From the NCBI RefSeq assembly GCF_947255105.1, contig NZ_CAMYFP010000004.1, positions 77,531-141,530 of the forward strand: 64,000 nt of DNA. Direction: 5' to 3'. Positions 9,766 to 17,939 of the stretch are shown piece by piece (the stretch's first letter is position 1; each line of letters starts with the position of its first letter). The notes under the pieces were generated by a model, which saw only the letters and a list, made by a program, of their open reading frames with translations, was not told the origin of the DNA and made no database searches. The stretch comes from an uncultured Campylobacter sp. (GTDB taxonomy: Bacteria; Campylobacterota; Campylobacteria; Campylobacterales; Campylobacteraceae). The position numbers and the translations under genes are program-made.

Positions 9766-11607
9766 CTACGGTGCAACCCTATTTTCCAACACCAATCTAT
9801 AAAACAAACTTGCGATACTAAAGAGCTTGTCATTTTGCTCATCTTTTAAAGAGCCATTTAAGTCGCTAGAAATCACTCTTTCATAAGTTCTATGAACATA
9901 GCCATCTTTGCTAATTATCCCAAAAGAGTCATCGCCTGCGTGAGTTGTTGGTTCTAGAGATTTATCATCAAAAATAGAGGGATAAAGAGCATAAAATGGC
10001 TCATCAAATCCAAGCAAATCCACAATAGTTGGCATGATATTTAGTTGTGAGGCATATTTATCAACCTCTTGCGCTTTTAGATGTTTTGGCGAATAGATCA
10101 AGAATGGAGTGTGATAAAAGTCCTTATAGTAGCTATCGCCAGAGACTCTAACTGTGTGATCGGCTGTGATTATAAAGACAGTATCATCAAACCAACTCTG
10201 CTCTTTTGCACGTTTCATAAACTCGCCAAGCGCCCAATCAGCATAGTTTATAGTATTTTTATAACTATTTACGCCGCTTTCTCCGTCATAGTTAAATTTC
10301 TCAAACTGCTTTGGAAGTCTAGGATATGGTATATGCGTCGTTCCTGTAAATAAAAAGCCAAAGAAGTTTTTCTCTTTGCGGTTATTAATCTTTTGAAAAA
10401 GCATATCAAATCCCTCATAATCCCAACCAAACTTTGGAAACTCCATAACAGGATACTCAAGCAATATCTTCATATCCTCTTTGCCAAAAAACTCACCAAA
10501 GCCAAGAGTCCTAAATATAGAATCAACATAATAAGAGCTTCTATTGCTAGTTTGCCCAACAATGGTGCTGTAGTTGTGCTTTTTAAGCATCGCTCCAAGA
10601 CGTGGTAAATTTGAGTTTTCCAAACCAAAGCCTACAAAAAGATTGCCAGGAACTCCTAAAATGCCCGTCATAGAGCACTGAATACCCTCAATACTGCGCT
10701 GTCCGCAAGCAAAAAAGTTGTTAAATTTCATAGAGTTTTTAGCAATCTCATCAAAATTAGGAGTTAGTCCATCTTTTGAGCCATATGCCCCAACAAAATC
10801 AATATTCCAGCCCTCAAAAAGGATAAGCACGACATTTAAGCCGCTTTTTTTTGCGTTGTATTGTTGAAGTAGTGGATATTTGCTGTTTTCTAAGCCCAAA
10901 TTTTCCAAAGCTTTTGGAAGCTCGTAGTAGTTTAAATTTGTCTTACTCAATCTTTTGTAGTTGATAAAGGTGGTAAAAGCGCCATTTAAACTAAGTGTTC
11001 CTTGCTTTGTGTTGGTGCCTATAAAGGCATTTGCGATTGTGATTGGCTTTGAGGCAAATGAACCTCTTATTGCAGCAAAACTAACAACTATCAAAAGCAA
11101 AAGCAGATATATCGGATGTTTGGAGGCAATAGTTGGCGCCTTATAAAGAAGATAGCCCATAAATCCAACCACTATCATCATAAAAATAGCTGCCAAACTA
11201 TGATAAAAATAGAGCGGAATCATCTCAACTATAAAAGACTTATCAGCACCAAGCATAAACATCTCATTGCCCATATGACGTTTGCACTCATCAAAATAAG
11301 CAACATCCCCAAAAAGAATTCCCGCCATAACAGACAAAATCACAAAGCCAAAGATAAAAGAAATGGCCTGATAGGCTCTATTTTGAGTAAATTTGAAAGG
11401 TAAATTTAAGAGCAATATCATAGGAGATAAAAATGTAAAAAGGATATTTAAATCAAATCTAATTCCATGTATAAAACCAACCAAAACCTCGCCAAAACTA
11501 AGCTCTTTAAAGTATGAATAATACTCTACAAAAAGCCAAGCTCTTGCAACAAAAAAAACAAAAAGTCCCAATCCAACAAATATGACTGTTTTTTTAAAAT
11601 TTGTCAT
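9766..11607 (-). CDS. LTA-synthase/OpgB-like membrane sulfatase-fold transferase
   Basis: A 613-residue membrane protein with about five N-terminal hydrophobic segments (to residue about 182) and a C-terminal alkaline-phosphatase-fold domain. Family members move phosphoglycerol or phosphoethanolamine groups from phospholipids to envelope glycans. Visible are Glu265 in LILFEGW, the nucleophile position in CGQRSIEGIQ (Ser305, where many Gram-negative homologues have Thr), and TADHTVR in the C-terminal third with the FYHTPFLIYSP sequence that follows. Its start has a good GGAGAG ribosome site. The acceptor is unknown; lipoteichoic acid itself is not expected in this organism, and a periplasmic glucan or capsule-like glycan is possible. 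Confidence 0.8.
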   Translation of the reverse strand: MTNFKKTVIFVGLGLFVFFVARAWLFVEYYSYFKELSFGEVLVGFIHGIRFDLNILFTFLSPMILLLNLPFKFTQNRAYQAISFIFGFVILSVMAGILFGDVAYFDECKRHMGNEMFMLGADKSFIVEMIPLYFYHSLAAIFMMIVVGFMGYLLYKAPTIASKHPIYLLLLLIVVSFAAIRGSFASKPITIANAFIGTNTKQGTLSLNGAFTTFINYKRLSKTNLNYYELPKALENLGLENSKYPLLQQYNAKKSGLNVVLILFEGWNIDFVGAYGSKDGLTPNFDEIAKNSMKFNNFFACGQRSIEGIQCSMTGILGVPGNLFVGFGLENSNLPRLGAMLKKHNYSTIVGQTSNRSSYYVDSIFRTLGFGEFFGKEDMKILLEYPVMEFPKFGWDYEGFDMLFQKINNRKEKNFFGFLFTGTTHIPYPRLPKQFEKFNYDGESGVNSYKNTINYADWALGEFMKRAKEQSWFDDTVFIITADHTVRVSGDSYYKDFYHTPFLIYSPKHLKAQEVDKYASQLNIMPTIVDLLGFDEPFYALYPSIFDDKSLEPTTHAGDDSFGIISKDGYVHRTYERVISSDLNGSLKDEQNDKLFSIASLFYRLVLENRVAP

Positions 11608-11676
11608 CTTCTCTCCAAAAATCTCTAAATTTATCTAAAAAATTGCAAGATTATAGCTTTTTTTAGATAATTTTCA

Positions 11677-11682
11677 TATAAT
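11677..11682 (+). promoter_or_regulatory. -10 box upstream of UPF0306 gene
   Basis: TATAAT on the plus strand within the divergent gap, 57 bp before the ATG at 11739. An AAAGGA ribosome site lies just before the start. Sequence-based call only. Confidence 0.45.
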
Positions 11683-11738
11683 CTAAATCAAAAAATAGAA
11701 GCCAAAATGTCATCAAAAGCTCTTAAAAAAGGATTTTT

Positions 11739-12146
11739 ATGGATGAAAAGATGATAAATTTCTTAAGACAAAATCACATAGTTGCACTAACAGTTTGTAG
11801 CAACAACGAACCACATAGTTTTAGCGCCTTTTATAGCTATAGTAGCGATGCAAACTGCCTAGTTTTTGCAAGCGATATCAACAGCGCCCATATGCAAATT
11901 GCCCTAAAAAATCCACTCATGTCTGGAATAGTGGCGCTACAGACCAAAAATGTAGCCATCATAAGAGGATTGCAGTTAAAAGGAGTTGTCAAAGAGGCGC
12001 TAGAGAGTGAAAAAGAAATCTATCTAAAGAGCTATCCATACGCAAGAGTGCTAAAGCCAAACTACTGGAGTTTTTACCTAAATGAGATAAAAATGACAGA
12101 CAACAAGCTTGGCTTTGGCAAAAAAATCCTATGGAAAAGAGACTAG
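11739..12146 (+). CDS. UPF0306 / pyridoxamine-phosphate-oxidase-fold protein
   Basis: A 135-residue soluble protein. The N-terminal pattern (FLRQNHIVALTV followed by a SFYAY-like FSAFYSYSS) and the strand HMQIALKNP resemble the YhbP/UPF0306 branch of the FMN-binding split-barrel family. The likely role is flavin- or heme-associated, but no substrate can be named. Its stop codon overlaps that of the convergent fldA gene in a shared CTAG, leaving no room for a terminator between them. Confidence 0.7.
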   Translation: MDEKMINFLRQNHIVALTVCSNNEPHSFSAFYSYSSDANCLVFASDINSAHMQIALKNPLMSGIVALQTKNVAIIRGLQLKGVVKEALESEKEIYLKSYPYARVLKPNYWSFYLNEIKMTDNKLGFGKKILWKRD

Positions 12147-12640
12147 ATAAAGCTCTCTTTTATGGAGCTAACCCATTTTTTGATACGCTCTTTGCTTAGC
12201 TCATCCTCATTGTCCGCATCAAGCGCAAGTCCTACAAATTTGCCCTCTTTATTGATAGCGTGGCTCTCATCAAAATTATATCCATCAGTTGAGCACTCGC
12301 CTATCATCTTTGCACCACTCTTTTTCAAAAGCTCATACAAAAGTCCCATACCATCGCAAAATTCGTGACCATAACCCTGTGAATCGCCAAGTCCAAAAAC
12401 AGCTACAGTTTTGTTAGCTAAATTTAACCCATCAAAGTCAAAGCCATCCCAATCATCCTGCATATCACCACATCCCCATGTTGAAGTCCCGCAAATTAGC
12501 CCATCATAGCTATTGAGTTTTTCTGGATCTGCCTTTGCTACATCTATAATGTCGGCATCTAGCCCCAACTCATCACCTATCATCTTTGCTGCATCTTCTG
12601 TATTGCCCATTGAACTACCATAAACTATTGCTAAAGTCAT
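12143..12640 (-). CDS. fldA: Flavodoxin
   Basis: A 165-residue FMN electron carrier, in this group the acceptor for pyruvate oxidation (the oxidoreductase lies at 25484-29068). The phosphate loop is SSMGNTE at about 9-15. The isoalloxazine-stacking loop is TSTWGCGD near 53-60, and the second loop is GLGDSQGYGHEFCDG. The start overlaps the stop of the upstream 238-residue gene by 4 bp, making it the last gene of a three-gene operon with a Fur-box-like promoter. A second, divergent flavodoxin lies at 19492. Confidence 0.95.
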   Translation of the reverse strand: MTLAIVYGSSMGNTEDAAKMIGDELGLDADIIDVAKADPEKLNSYDGLICGTSTWGCGDMQDDWDGFDFDGLNLANKTVAVFGLGDSQGYGHEFCDGMGLLYELLKKSGAKMIGECSTDGYNFDESHAINKEGKFVGLALDADNEDELSKERIKKWVSSIKESFI

Positions 12641-13353
12641 AATCTTCCTTTTACTAATCTATTATTTATTGAATATGGAACTATTTTGATACTTTTTGCA
12701 TCAATTGAGTTGTCCTCTTTTATGCAAAGATATCTACAAAGTCCCTGTTGTTTTGGAAAAAGTAGATAAATTTCTGTCTTTTCATCACTTAACAAAAAGG
12801 CTTTTTGAATTTTTGCCTTGATATTTAACTCTTTTAGTCTAAATTTATCCATACAAACCAAAAGTCCAAGCCTTGAATTGTCCTCTTTGGTGATATAGAT
12901 ACAGTCATCTTCTACCACAATCTCTCTGCTTTTGTTACAAGTTGTGACCTTTTTAAATACATAGTCAAAAAAGAGCTCCTCTGCACTAAAACAGATCCCA
13001 AAAGACTCTCTTAAAAAAATAGTCCAAATTAGCTTTGCAACTTTAAGTCTTGGCTCTCCTATCAAAGGTTTTTTGCCACCATTTTTGTAGTAACTTATAG
13101 CTAAATTTGACTCTATGCATAGAGTTTTTGCTCTTTGAAATTTAAGAGGTTTTGGTTTTAAAAGATCTTCTATATAGTTTAAAAAGAGCTCTTTTATGGA
13201 GTTTGATCTCTTGATGTAGCGATAAGGAATGCGGTAGTTTTGTGCCACCGCGATATTGTATTGGACCAAGAAAGTGTAGAAAACCAACTCTTTATCTCTG
13301 TTTCTAAAGAGAGTTGGAACAAAATCCCCATCGCTATCAAAGCCAAAAAACAC
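12637..13353 (-). CDS. Conserved Campylobacter protein of unknown function
   Basis: A 238-residue protein that I recognise only as the counterpart of the gene next to fldA in C. jejuni (Cj1383c, from memory). No domain is identifiable and there is no signal peptide or membrane segment. It contains several scattered cysteines and many basic residues. The start is GTG at 13353, backed by an AAGG six bases upstream. It is coupled to fldA by a 4-bp overlap and follows the DUF2325 gene by 15 bp, so it is expected to share their iron control. No function is proposed. Confidence 0.7.
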   Translation of the reverse strand: MFFGFDSDGDFVPTLFRNRDKELVFYTFLVQYNIAVAQNYRIPYRYIKRSNSIKELFLNYIEDLLKPKPLKFQRAKTLCIESNLAISYYKNGGKKPLIGEPRLKVAKLIWTIFLRESFGICFSAEELFFDYVFKKVTTCNKSREIVVEDDCIYITKEDNSRLGLLVCMDKFRLKELNIKAKIQKAFLLSDEKTEIYLLFPKQQGLCRYLCIKEDNSIDAKSIKIVPYSINNRLVKGRL

Positions 13354-13368
13354 AACTTGCCTTACAAT

Positions 13369-13680
13369 TTATTTGTTACAAGAAAACTCTTTGTCCAAGC
13401 CAAAGACCTTGCAATACTCACAAAAAACACAACTTACACTTCGCTTTGCACAAACTAGCGGAATATTGCGCTTTTTTGTCTCGTTTTTGATCTTTTTCAT
13501 TGTGTTGTGATTTAAAAATGACGTTAGCATCACAACACAATCAACATCAAGTGGAATGCTTTTTCTATTTACTCTGTTTTCGCTTCTTGCATCCCAGTGC
13601 TCTATTTTTCTAGCACCAAGATCAGACAAAACTGCCTTGATTGGAGTTATCTCATCGGCGCCTACTACAAGTACAGACAT
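13369..13680 (-). CDS. DUF2325 domain protein
   Basis: A 103-residue protein of the DUF2325 family. It starts with the beta-strand MSVLVVGADEITPI, has DCVVMLTSFLNHNTM in the centre and a cysteine cluster CVFCEYCKVFG near residue 84-94, which could bind metal. It is the first gene of the operon ending in fldA, and its promoter overlaps a near-perfect Fur box. Family members are small Rossmann-like proteins without an established activity. The iron context and the cysteine pair suggest, but do not show, a metal or redox role. Confidence 0.8.
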   Translation of the reverse strand: MSVLVVGADEITPIKAVLSDLGARKIEHWDARSENRVNRKSIPLDVDCVVMLTSFLNHNTMKKIKNETKKRNIPLVCAKRSVSCVFCEYCKVFGLDKEFSCNK

Positions 13681-13715
13681 CTTTTATCCTTTTGTTTTGT
13701 TTAATTATTCTAATA

Positions 13716-13730
13716 TGATAATCATTATTA
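13716..13730 (-). promoter_or_regulatory. Fur box over the fldA operon promoter
   Basis: The sequence TGATAATCATTATTA matches the 7-1-7 Fur consensus TGATAATnATTATCA at 14 of 15 positions. A minus-strand TATAAT (13727-13732) lies partly inside it, so bound Fur would cover the -10 region and transcription start of the DUF2325-unknown-fldA operon. The start codon is about 36 bp downstream. Direction of control (repression or activation by Fur) cannot be read from the sequence. Confidence 0.75.
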
Positions 13731-13732
13731 TA
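13727..13732 (-). promoter_or_regulatory. -10 box of the fldA operon
   Basis: A perfect TATAAT, read on the minus strand as GCTATAAT, 47 bp upstream of the DUF2325 start. It overlaps the Fur-like box. Confidence 0.6.
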
Positions 13733-13767
13733 GCTATACTAACTTAAACTTTGATAAGTTGATACTC

Positions 13768-13811
13768 TTTATCTAAAATATTGAAATTTAACTGCTTAAA
13801 TTTCAGATAAA
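13768..13811. repeat. Nested inverted repeat between fldA operon and ciaB
   Basis: The inner arms GAAATTTAA and TTAAATTTC are perfect 9-mers around CTGC. Outer arms TTTATCT and AGATAAA are perfect 7-mers, with an 8-base asymmetry (AAAATATT) on the left. It lies upstream of the ciaB -10 and outside the fldA promoter. It could be an operator or the folded part of an RNA. There is no neighbouring gene end that needs a terminator. Confidence 0.45.
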
Positions 13812-13858
13812 AAAGCCACTTTAGCAAAATTTATAAGCTCCAAATTTACAAAAAAAGA

Positions 13859-13864
13859 TATAAT
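13859..13864 (+). promoter_or_regulatory. -10 box for ciaB
   Basis: Perfect TATAAT (context AAGATATAATTT), 24 bp before the ciaB ATG, giving a short leader that contains the AAAGGA ribosome site. Confidence 0.55.
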
Positions 13865-13888
13865 TTCACATCTATTCAAAGGAAAAAT

Positions 13889-15661
13889 ATGAACAATTTA
13901 AAGCAAGTTTTAACACTGATAAAAGAAGACAAAAAGGAGCTAAGCACTCTTTATCAACAAAGAGATAGCAAGGTTATAAAAGAGGCGTTAGATATCTGTA
14001 AATTTAGCGGTGAGAGTGGCCAAATAACCGCTGTTATCAAGCGCATAGTAGAACTTAAAGAAGATCCAGTTATCGCTGAGCTTAAAAAGCTAAACCAAGA
14101 TGATGAAAAGATAAAAGTTATACGCGCCGATCTTTATAAATTTGTAGCAAAAATATATGAAAAAAGATTTGAGGTGCTACTAAAAAAGATAAAAGATGAA
14201 AGACTTTTAGATGAATTTATGACTATTTTGTTAGAAGGCATCCATAAAATAGGTCTAATTATGAATGAAATTCATCCAAAATGGCTAGCGCAAATAGAGC
14301 AAAATAGAGCCCAATTTAGCTCAATGAGCGATCCCTATTTTTTCATAAAAGAGAATAAGCTCTATCAAAAAACACCTCACGGAGAGATTTGTGATAGAAG
14401 TTATGGCGTGGCAAAACTAGGCGAAAAGCCAACTATGGTTCCATATGCGCTCTTTTTTAAAGAGGAGTTTAAAAGGCTAGATGAGAGTTTTAAAGAACTC
14501 ATAGAAAAACTAACACCGATTGCAACAACAAGAGAAGAAAGGGCCTATATCCAATACTTCAAAAGCCTAAAAGCCGCCTTTGGACAGACAGACAACTCAT
14601 CAATAATCGCTGCTTGGAGAGAGGCAGAGATGGCGTGGATGGAGATAAAGGGAGCTTTGCAAGTTGGTCATCCACTTGAATATTATGAAGATAACTATAC
14701 TCGCTCTGTTGCCTTTGAGTGGGATTTAAGAGTTGAGGAGTTAAGTCATTTTGATGAGCTCAAATTTAAAAAAGAGATAAAAAATAGCTTTGATAGAGTC
14801 TATAAAAAGATAGATGGCACAAACAAAATAATGCACTCAATGGTCTGCTCAAACATCGATAAAACTCAAGTTTTCATCTCTACGCCAATGCTCTTTTATG
14901 GGGCGGATTTAAATGGGCTTTTTAGTGCGCAAGTTGTTCCAAATGATGAGTTTGTAAGTGCAAATAGTGGCAAAAAAATCTTTGCTTTTATAAATTATGT
15001 CTATGAAAGTGCAAAAAGTAGACCATATATGAGGATTTCAAGTGAGATTTTTGAGCCTAGTTATCTTAAATTTGGAAGAGATATCCTTCAAAATAGAGCC
15101 GATATCTGGAAAAAAGTCTATGAAATAACGACAATTGGACATGAGTTTGGACATCTGCTTTTTATCGATGAAGAGAGCGAGTTTAAGATGAGTGAGAGTG
15201 GTGTTTTTAAGTATATAGAGGAGTATAAAGCCACTACTGGCGGACTTGTGAACTTCTTTTTCAATGAAGATAGAGAGTTTAGACTAGCAATTTTGGATGA
15301 TGTTGTTAGGCGAAGTGTTGGGCTGATTGCTTGGCAAAAAGTAGATGAAGTAAGGGCCTATTACTGCGAGGGACTTATCCACTTAACCCTTCTTTTTAGA
15401 GCCAAGGTATTGACATTTGATGGCAAAAAGCTAAAGGTTGATTTTACCTTAAGAGGTTATGAAAACTTCAAAAAACTAGCGCTTGCTAACTATCTTTTAC
15501 TGGCAAAAATATATCACGAAAAGATTGATGCTTGGGAATTTCTTAGAAAGTTTTGCACAAAAGTGGGCGATATCTATCTGCCAAATGACAAAGATGTCAG
15601 AGAATTTGTTATCTACTATCACGACCTCTATGAAAAAATTGGCAATGAGATAGAAATTTAA
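13889..15661 (+). CDS. ciaB: CiaB-family protein with zinc-peptidase (HExxH) motif
   Basis: A 590-residue cytosolic-looking protein without a signal peptide. It resembles Campylobacter invasion antigen B, including CDRSYGV, VPYALFF, QVGHPLEYYED and the later FEWDLRV. Residues 418-422 read HEFGH, a zinc-metallopeptidase motif, with IDEESEF after it and EEYKATTGG further on supplying a possible third-ligand glutamate. The family is known for being exported during host-cell contact in C. jejuni, but it is widespread in non-invasive Campylobacterota, and the conserved HExxH makes a peptidase role plausible. A small lipoprotein gene begins 9 bp after its stop. The identification is from motif memory. 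Confidence 0.8.
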   Translation: MNNLKQVLTLIKEDKKELSTLYQQRDSKVIKEALDICKFSGESGQITAVIKRIVELKEDPVIAELKKLNQDDEKIKVIRADLYKFVAKIYEKRFEVLLKKIKDERLLDEFMTILLEGIHKIGLIMNEIHPKWLAQIEQNRAQFSSMSDPYFFIKENKLYQKTPHGEICDRSYGVAKLGEKPTMVPYALFFKEEFKRLDESFKELIEKLTPIATTREERAYIQYFKSLKAAFGQTDNSSIIAAWREAEMAWMEIKGALQVGHPLEYYEDNYTRSVAFEWDLRVEELSHFDELKFKKEIKNSFDRVYKKIDGTNKIMHSMVCSNIDKTQVFISTPMLFYGADLNGLFSAQVVPNDEFVSANSGKKIFAFINYVYESAKSRPYMRISSEIFEPSYLKFGRDILQNRADIWKKVYEITTIGHEFGHLLFIDEESEFKMSESGVFKYIEEYKATTGGLVNFFFNEDREFRLAILDDVVRRSVGLIAWQKVDEVRAYYCEGLIHLTLLFRAKVLTFDGKKLKVDFTLRGYENFKKLALANYLLLAKIYHEKIDAWEFLRKFCTKVGDIYLPNDKDVREFVIYYHDLYEKIGNEIEI

Positions 15662-15670
15662 AGGTTTGTT

Positions 15671-15844
15671 ATGAAAAGAGTTGTCTTAGTCATCGTGTTG
15701 GTTTTTGCTCTTGGTGGTTGTGCCTCTAAAAGTAGCGCGCCCTCCATCTTTGTCGGTATGGGACTAGGAGGCGGCGGAGTAAATTTAGGAGTTAGTCAAA
15801 ATATAGGCGGCATAAATATCGGCGCTAGCAAAAATATCAACTAA
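15671..15844 (+). CDS. Small glycine-rich lipoprotein
   Basis: A 57-residue ORF starting ATG at 15671 with an AAGG ribosome site 5-8 bases upstream. It has a basic start (MKRVV), a hydrophobic stretch and lipobox ALGGC at 14-18, so the mature lipoprotein would start at Cys18 and be only 40 residues long. The mature part is rich in Gly, Asn and Ser with repeats of the form NIGG and GASKN. It is coupled to ciaB by an 9-bp gap and ends two bases before the convergent gene at 15847. Function unknown. Confidence 0.75.
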   Translation: MKRVVLVIVLVFALGGCASKSSAPSIFVGMGLGGGGVNLGVSQNIGGINIGASKNIN

Positions 15845-15846
15845 AT

Positions 15847-16365
15847 TTAGTTGATATCAACAGACTCAATGTCGCGTCTGTATTGGCGGCTCAGATTTTC
15901 AACTACCTCTTTAGTTTGCGGATTTTGAGGCAAAACTATATAAATACCTGGTTTAAATCCTACAAAATAGTTCTCTTGGCTCTTTGCAAGATGCCTTAAG
16001 TTGGCTATTGGAAACTTCTCGCTCTCGTGAGGTTTTCCATCAGAAAATGAGATAAAGCTATCATTTACCTCTAAGTTCATCTCAATGCTACTTGGCTCTA
16101 TCTGCCTTGCCTGCTCTATATGTTTATTTACAAATTTAAAATAGAGCTTTGGGTAAAAAAAGAGCCACAACAAAGCAAGTGCTAAAGAGACTAAAGTTGC
16201 AAGTGGTACTAGTTTAAAGATCCCATCTATAAAAATTCCCACTATAAAAAACTCAAGCGGAATAGCATAAAAGCTAACTAGGCGCTGTTTCTTGGCATTC
16301 ATACTCTTTGTTAGCATAAATATTTTCAAATTTACAATATCATTTTGTGTGATTGTGACCTTCAT
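15847..16365 (-). CDS. YcxB-like membrane protein, unknown function
   Basis: A 172-residue protein with two hydrophobic segments at about 30-47 and 50-72, followed by a basic KLYFKFVNKH turn. A soluble C-terminal domain carries FSDGKPHESEKFPIANLRHL and FVGFKPGIYIVLPQNP. This is the pattern of the YcxB-like domain. The start overlaps the phosphohexomutase stop by 4 bp, so the two are coupled. No function can be assigned. Confidence 0.65.
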   Translation of the reverse strand: MKVTITQNDIVNLKIFMLTKSMNAKKQRLVSFYAIPLEFFIVGIFIDGIFKLVPLATLVSLALALLWLFFYPKLYFKFVNKHIEQARQIEPSSIEMNLEVNDSFISFSDGKPHESEKFPIANLRHLAKSQENYFVGFKPGIYIVLPQNPQTKEVVENLSRQYRRDIESVDIN

Positions 16366-17747
16366 CTTCTCTCCCTCTCTAAGCGATCTTCTATCTTTTT
16401 TATAAGTTCTTCAAACTCGCGTCTCGCCCTATCTATAAAATCTTTGCTTACACCCTCATATCTAGTAACTAAAGTAGGTGTTGTATTTGAGGCCCTAACT
16501 AGCGCCCAACCATCTTTGAAATTTACTCTAACGCCATCTATTGTTATGAGTTTTTCTATCTTTTGAAATTTAAGACCATCTTTTTCAAGCACTTTTTTTA
16601 GCTCCTCAATAACTCTAAATTTCGTCTCATCATAACTCTCTATCTTAATCTCATCCGTGCTAAAAAGAGTTGGTAGGCTGCTAAGAATCTCATCAAAATC
16701 AAAGCCCCTATTAAGCAGCTCAACAGCCCTTATCATCGCATAGAGACCATCATCAAAACCAAAATATCTATCTGCAAAAAAAAGATGTCCGCTAAGCTCG
16801 GCGCCAAGATTTGCTCCTAGCTCTTGTATCGCCTTTTTTATGTTGCTATGCCCTGTTTTTGCCATATAGGTTGTCCCAAATTTGTCTATTTGGTTATACA
16901 TATTTATAGAGCATTTGACATCTCCAACTACTTTTGGATTTGTGATATTTAATGCAAAAAGATAGGCTAAATAGTCACAATTTATCACCCCTTTTGGAGT
17001 GACAACTACCACTCTATCGCCATCTCCATCAAAGCCAAAGCCAATCTTTGCCCCAAGCTCTTTTAGACGTAGTTGCAAATCTTTTAAATTTTTTCTAACT
17101 GTTGGATCTGGATGGTGGTTTGGAAAGTTGCCGTCTGGTTTTTCGTAAAGAATATCTACATTTTTAAAGCAAAGCGCATCACAAACATCTCTAAGAACAG
17201 CTCCCATAGCGCCATTAGCACAGTCTGCAACCATCTTTATATCGCAATTTTTAAGATGAGTGAAATTTTTTCTAAAAAAATCAACATATCTACTCTTTAC
17301 ATCATAACTACTTGCCCTAAAATCGTCCTCTATCTCCATTTTGTCTTGCAAGATCTCACAAACTCTATCGCCAAGTTTATAGAGCTCTGTGCCAAAAAAA
17401 CTCTCTTTGCCTATTGTAATCTTAAATCCACTATAATCCTTTGGATTGTGAGAGCCTGTTATCATAATATTTGCATCAAAAACTTCACTAAAGACACTAT
17501 AGTAGCCAACAGGGGTTGGAAGCAAGCCTATATCATAAATTTCAACTCCCATCCTGTTTAGGCCGCTAAAAAGCCACTCTTTTATCACTTTGCAAGAAAG
17601 TCTAGCGTCATATCCAACACTTACTTTTTTTATCTTTTTTTGTCTAAAAACTTCACCCAAAGCAACGCCTATCGCCTTTACAGAGTCGCTAGTTAGCTCC
17701 TTTTGAAAAATGCCTCTTATGTCATACTCTCTAAATATCTTTTTCAT
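16362..17747 (-). CDS. Phosphomannomutase/phosphoglucomutase
   Basis: A 461-residue phosphohexomutase that converts glucose-6-P or mannose-6-P to the 1-phosphates for sugar nucleotide synthesis. All four domains are present. The phosphoserine is Ser99 in MITGSHNPKDYSG, the metal loop DGDGDR lies at 240-245, the sugar-binding loop is GAELSGHLFFADRYFGFDDG, and the C-terminal phosphate loop is RASNTTPTLVTRYEG. Length and motifs match the AlgC/ManB type. GlmM is excluded because the serine loop is TGSHNP and not the GlmM form. Substrate choice between glucose and mannose is not resolvable here. Confidence 0.93.
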   Translation of the reverse strand: MKKIFREYDIRGIFQKELTSDSVKAIGVALGEVFRQKKIKKVSVGYDARLSCKVIKEWLFSGLNRMGVEIYDIGLLPTPVGYYSVFSEVFDANIMITGSHNPKDYSGFKITIGKESFFGTELYKLGDRVCEILQDKMEIEDDFRASSYDVKSRYVDFFRKNFTHLKNCDIKMVADCANGAMGAVLRDVCDALCFKNVDILYEKPDGNFPNHHPDPTVRKNLKDLQLRLKELGAKIGFGFDGDGDRVVVVTPKGVINCDYLAYLFALNITNPKVVGDVKCSINMYNQIDKFGTTYMAKTGHSNIKKAIQELGANLGAELSGHLFFADRYFGFDDGLYAMIRAVELLNRGFDFDEILSSLPTLFSTDEIKIESYDETKFRVIEELKKVLEKDGLKFQKIEKLITIDGVRVNFKDGWALVRASNTTPTLVTRYEGVSKDFIDRARREFEELIKKIEDRLERERR

Positions 17748-17902
17748 AACATTCCAAATTTGAAAGTCTAAATTTAACCATTGATTGTAACTAAGTAGAG
17801 ATAAAAATATCTTAAAAAAGTGCTTAATGTAACATATTGTAAAAAAATGAGCTGTTTTGTCCTAAAAATTATCAATTAAAGAAATTTTTATTACAATTAA
17901 AT

Positions 17903-17908
17903 TATAAT
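17903..17908 (+). promoter_or_regulatory. -10 box for brnQ
   Basis: TATAAT, 31 bp before the ATG at 17940. It overlaps the alternative upstream ATG at 17907, so that ATG would not be transcribed in a translatable position. This supports the shorter brnQ start. Confidence 0.55.
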
Positions 17909-17939
17909 GAAATCTTCTAATAAATTTATAAGGTTAATT

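Noticed and set aside
17112..17561. 149-residue plus-strand ORF inside the phosphohexomutase gene
   Set aside because: The opposite strand has every catalytic motif of the family; this ORF has no recognisable signature or ribosome site.
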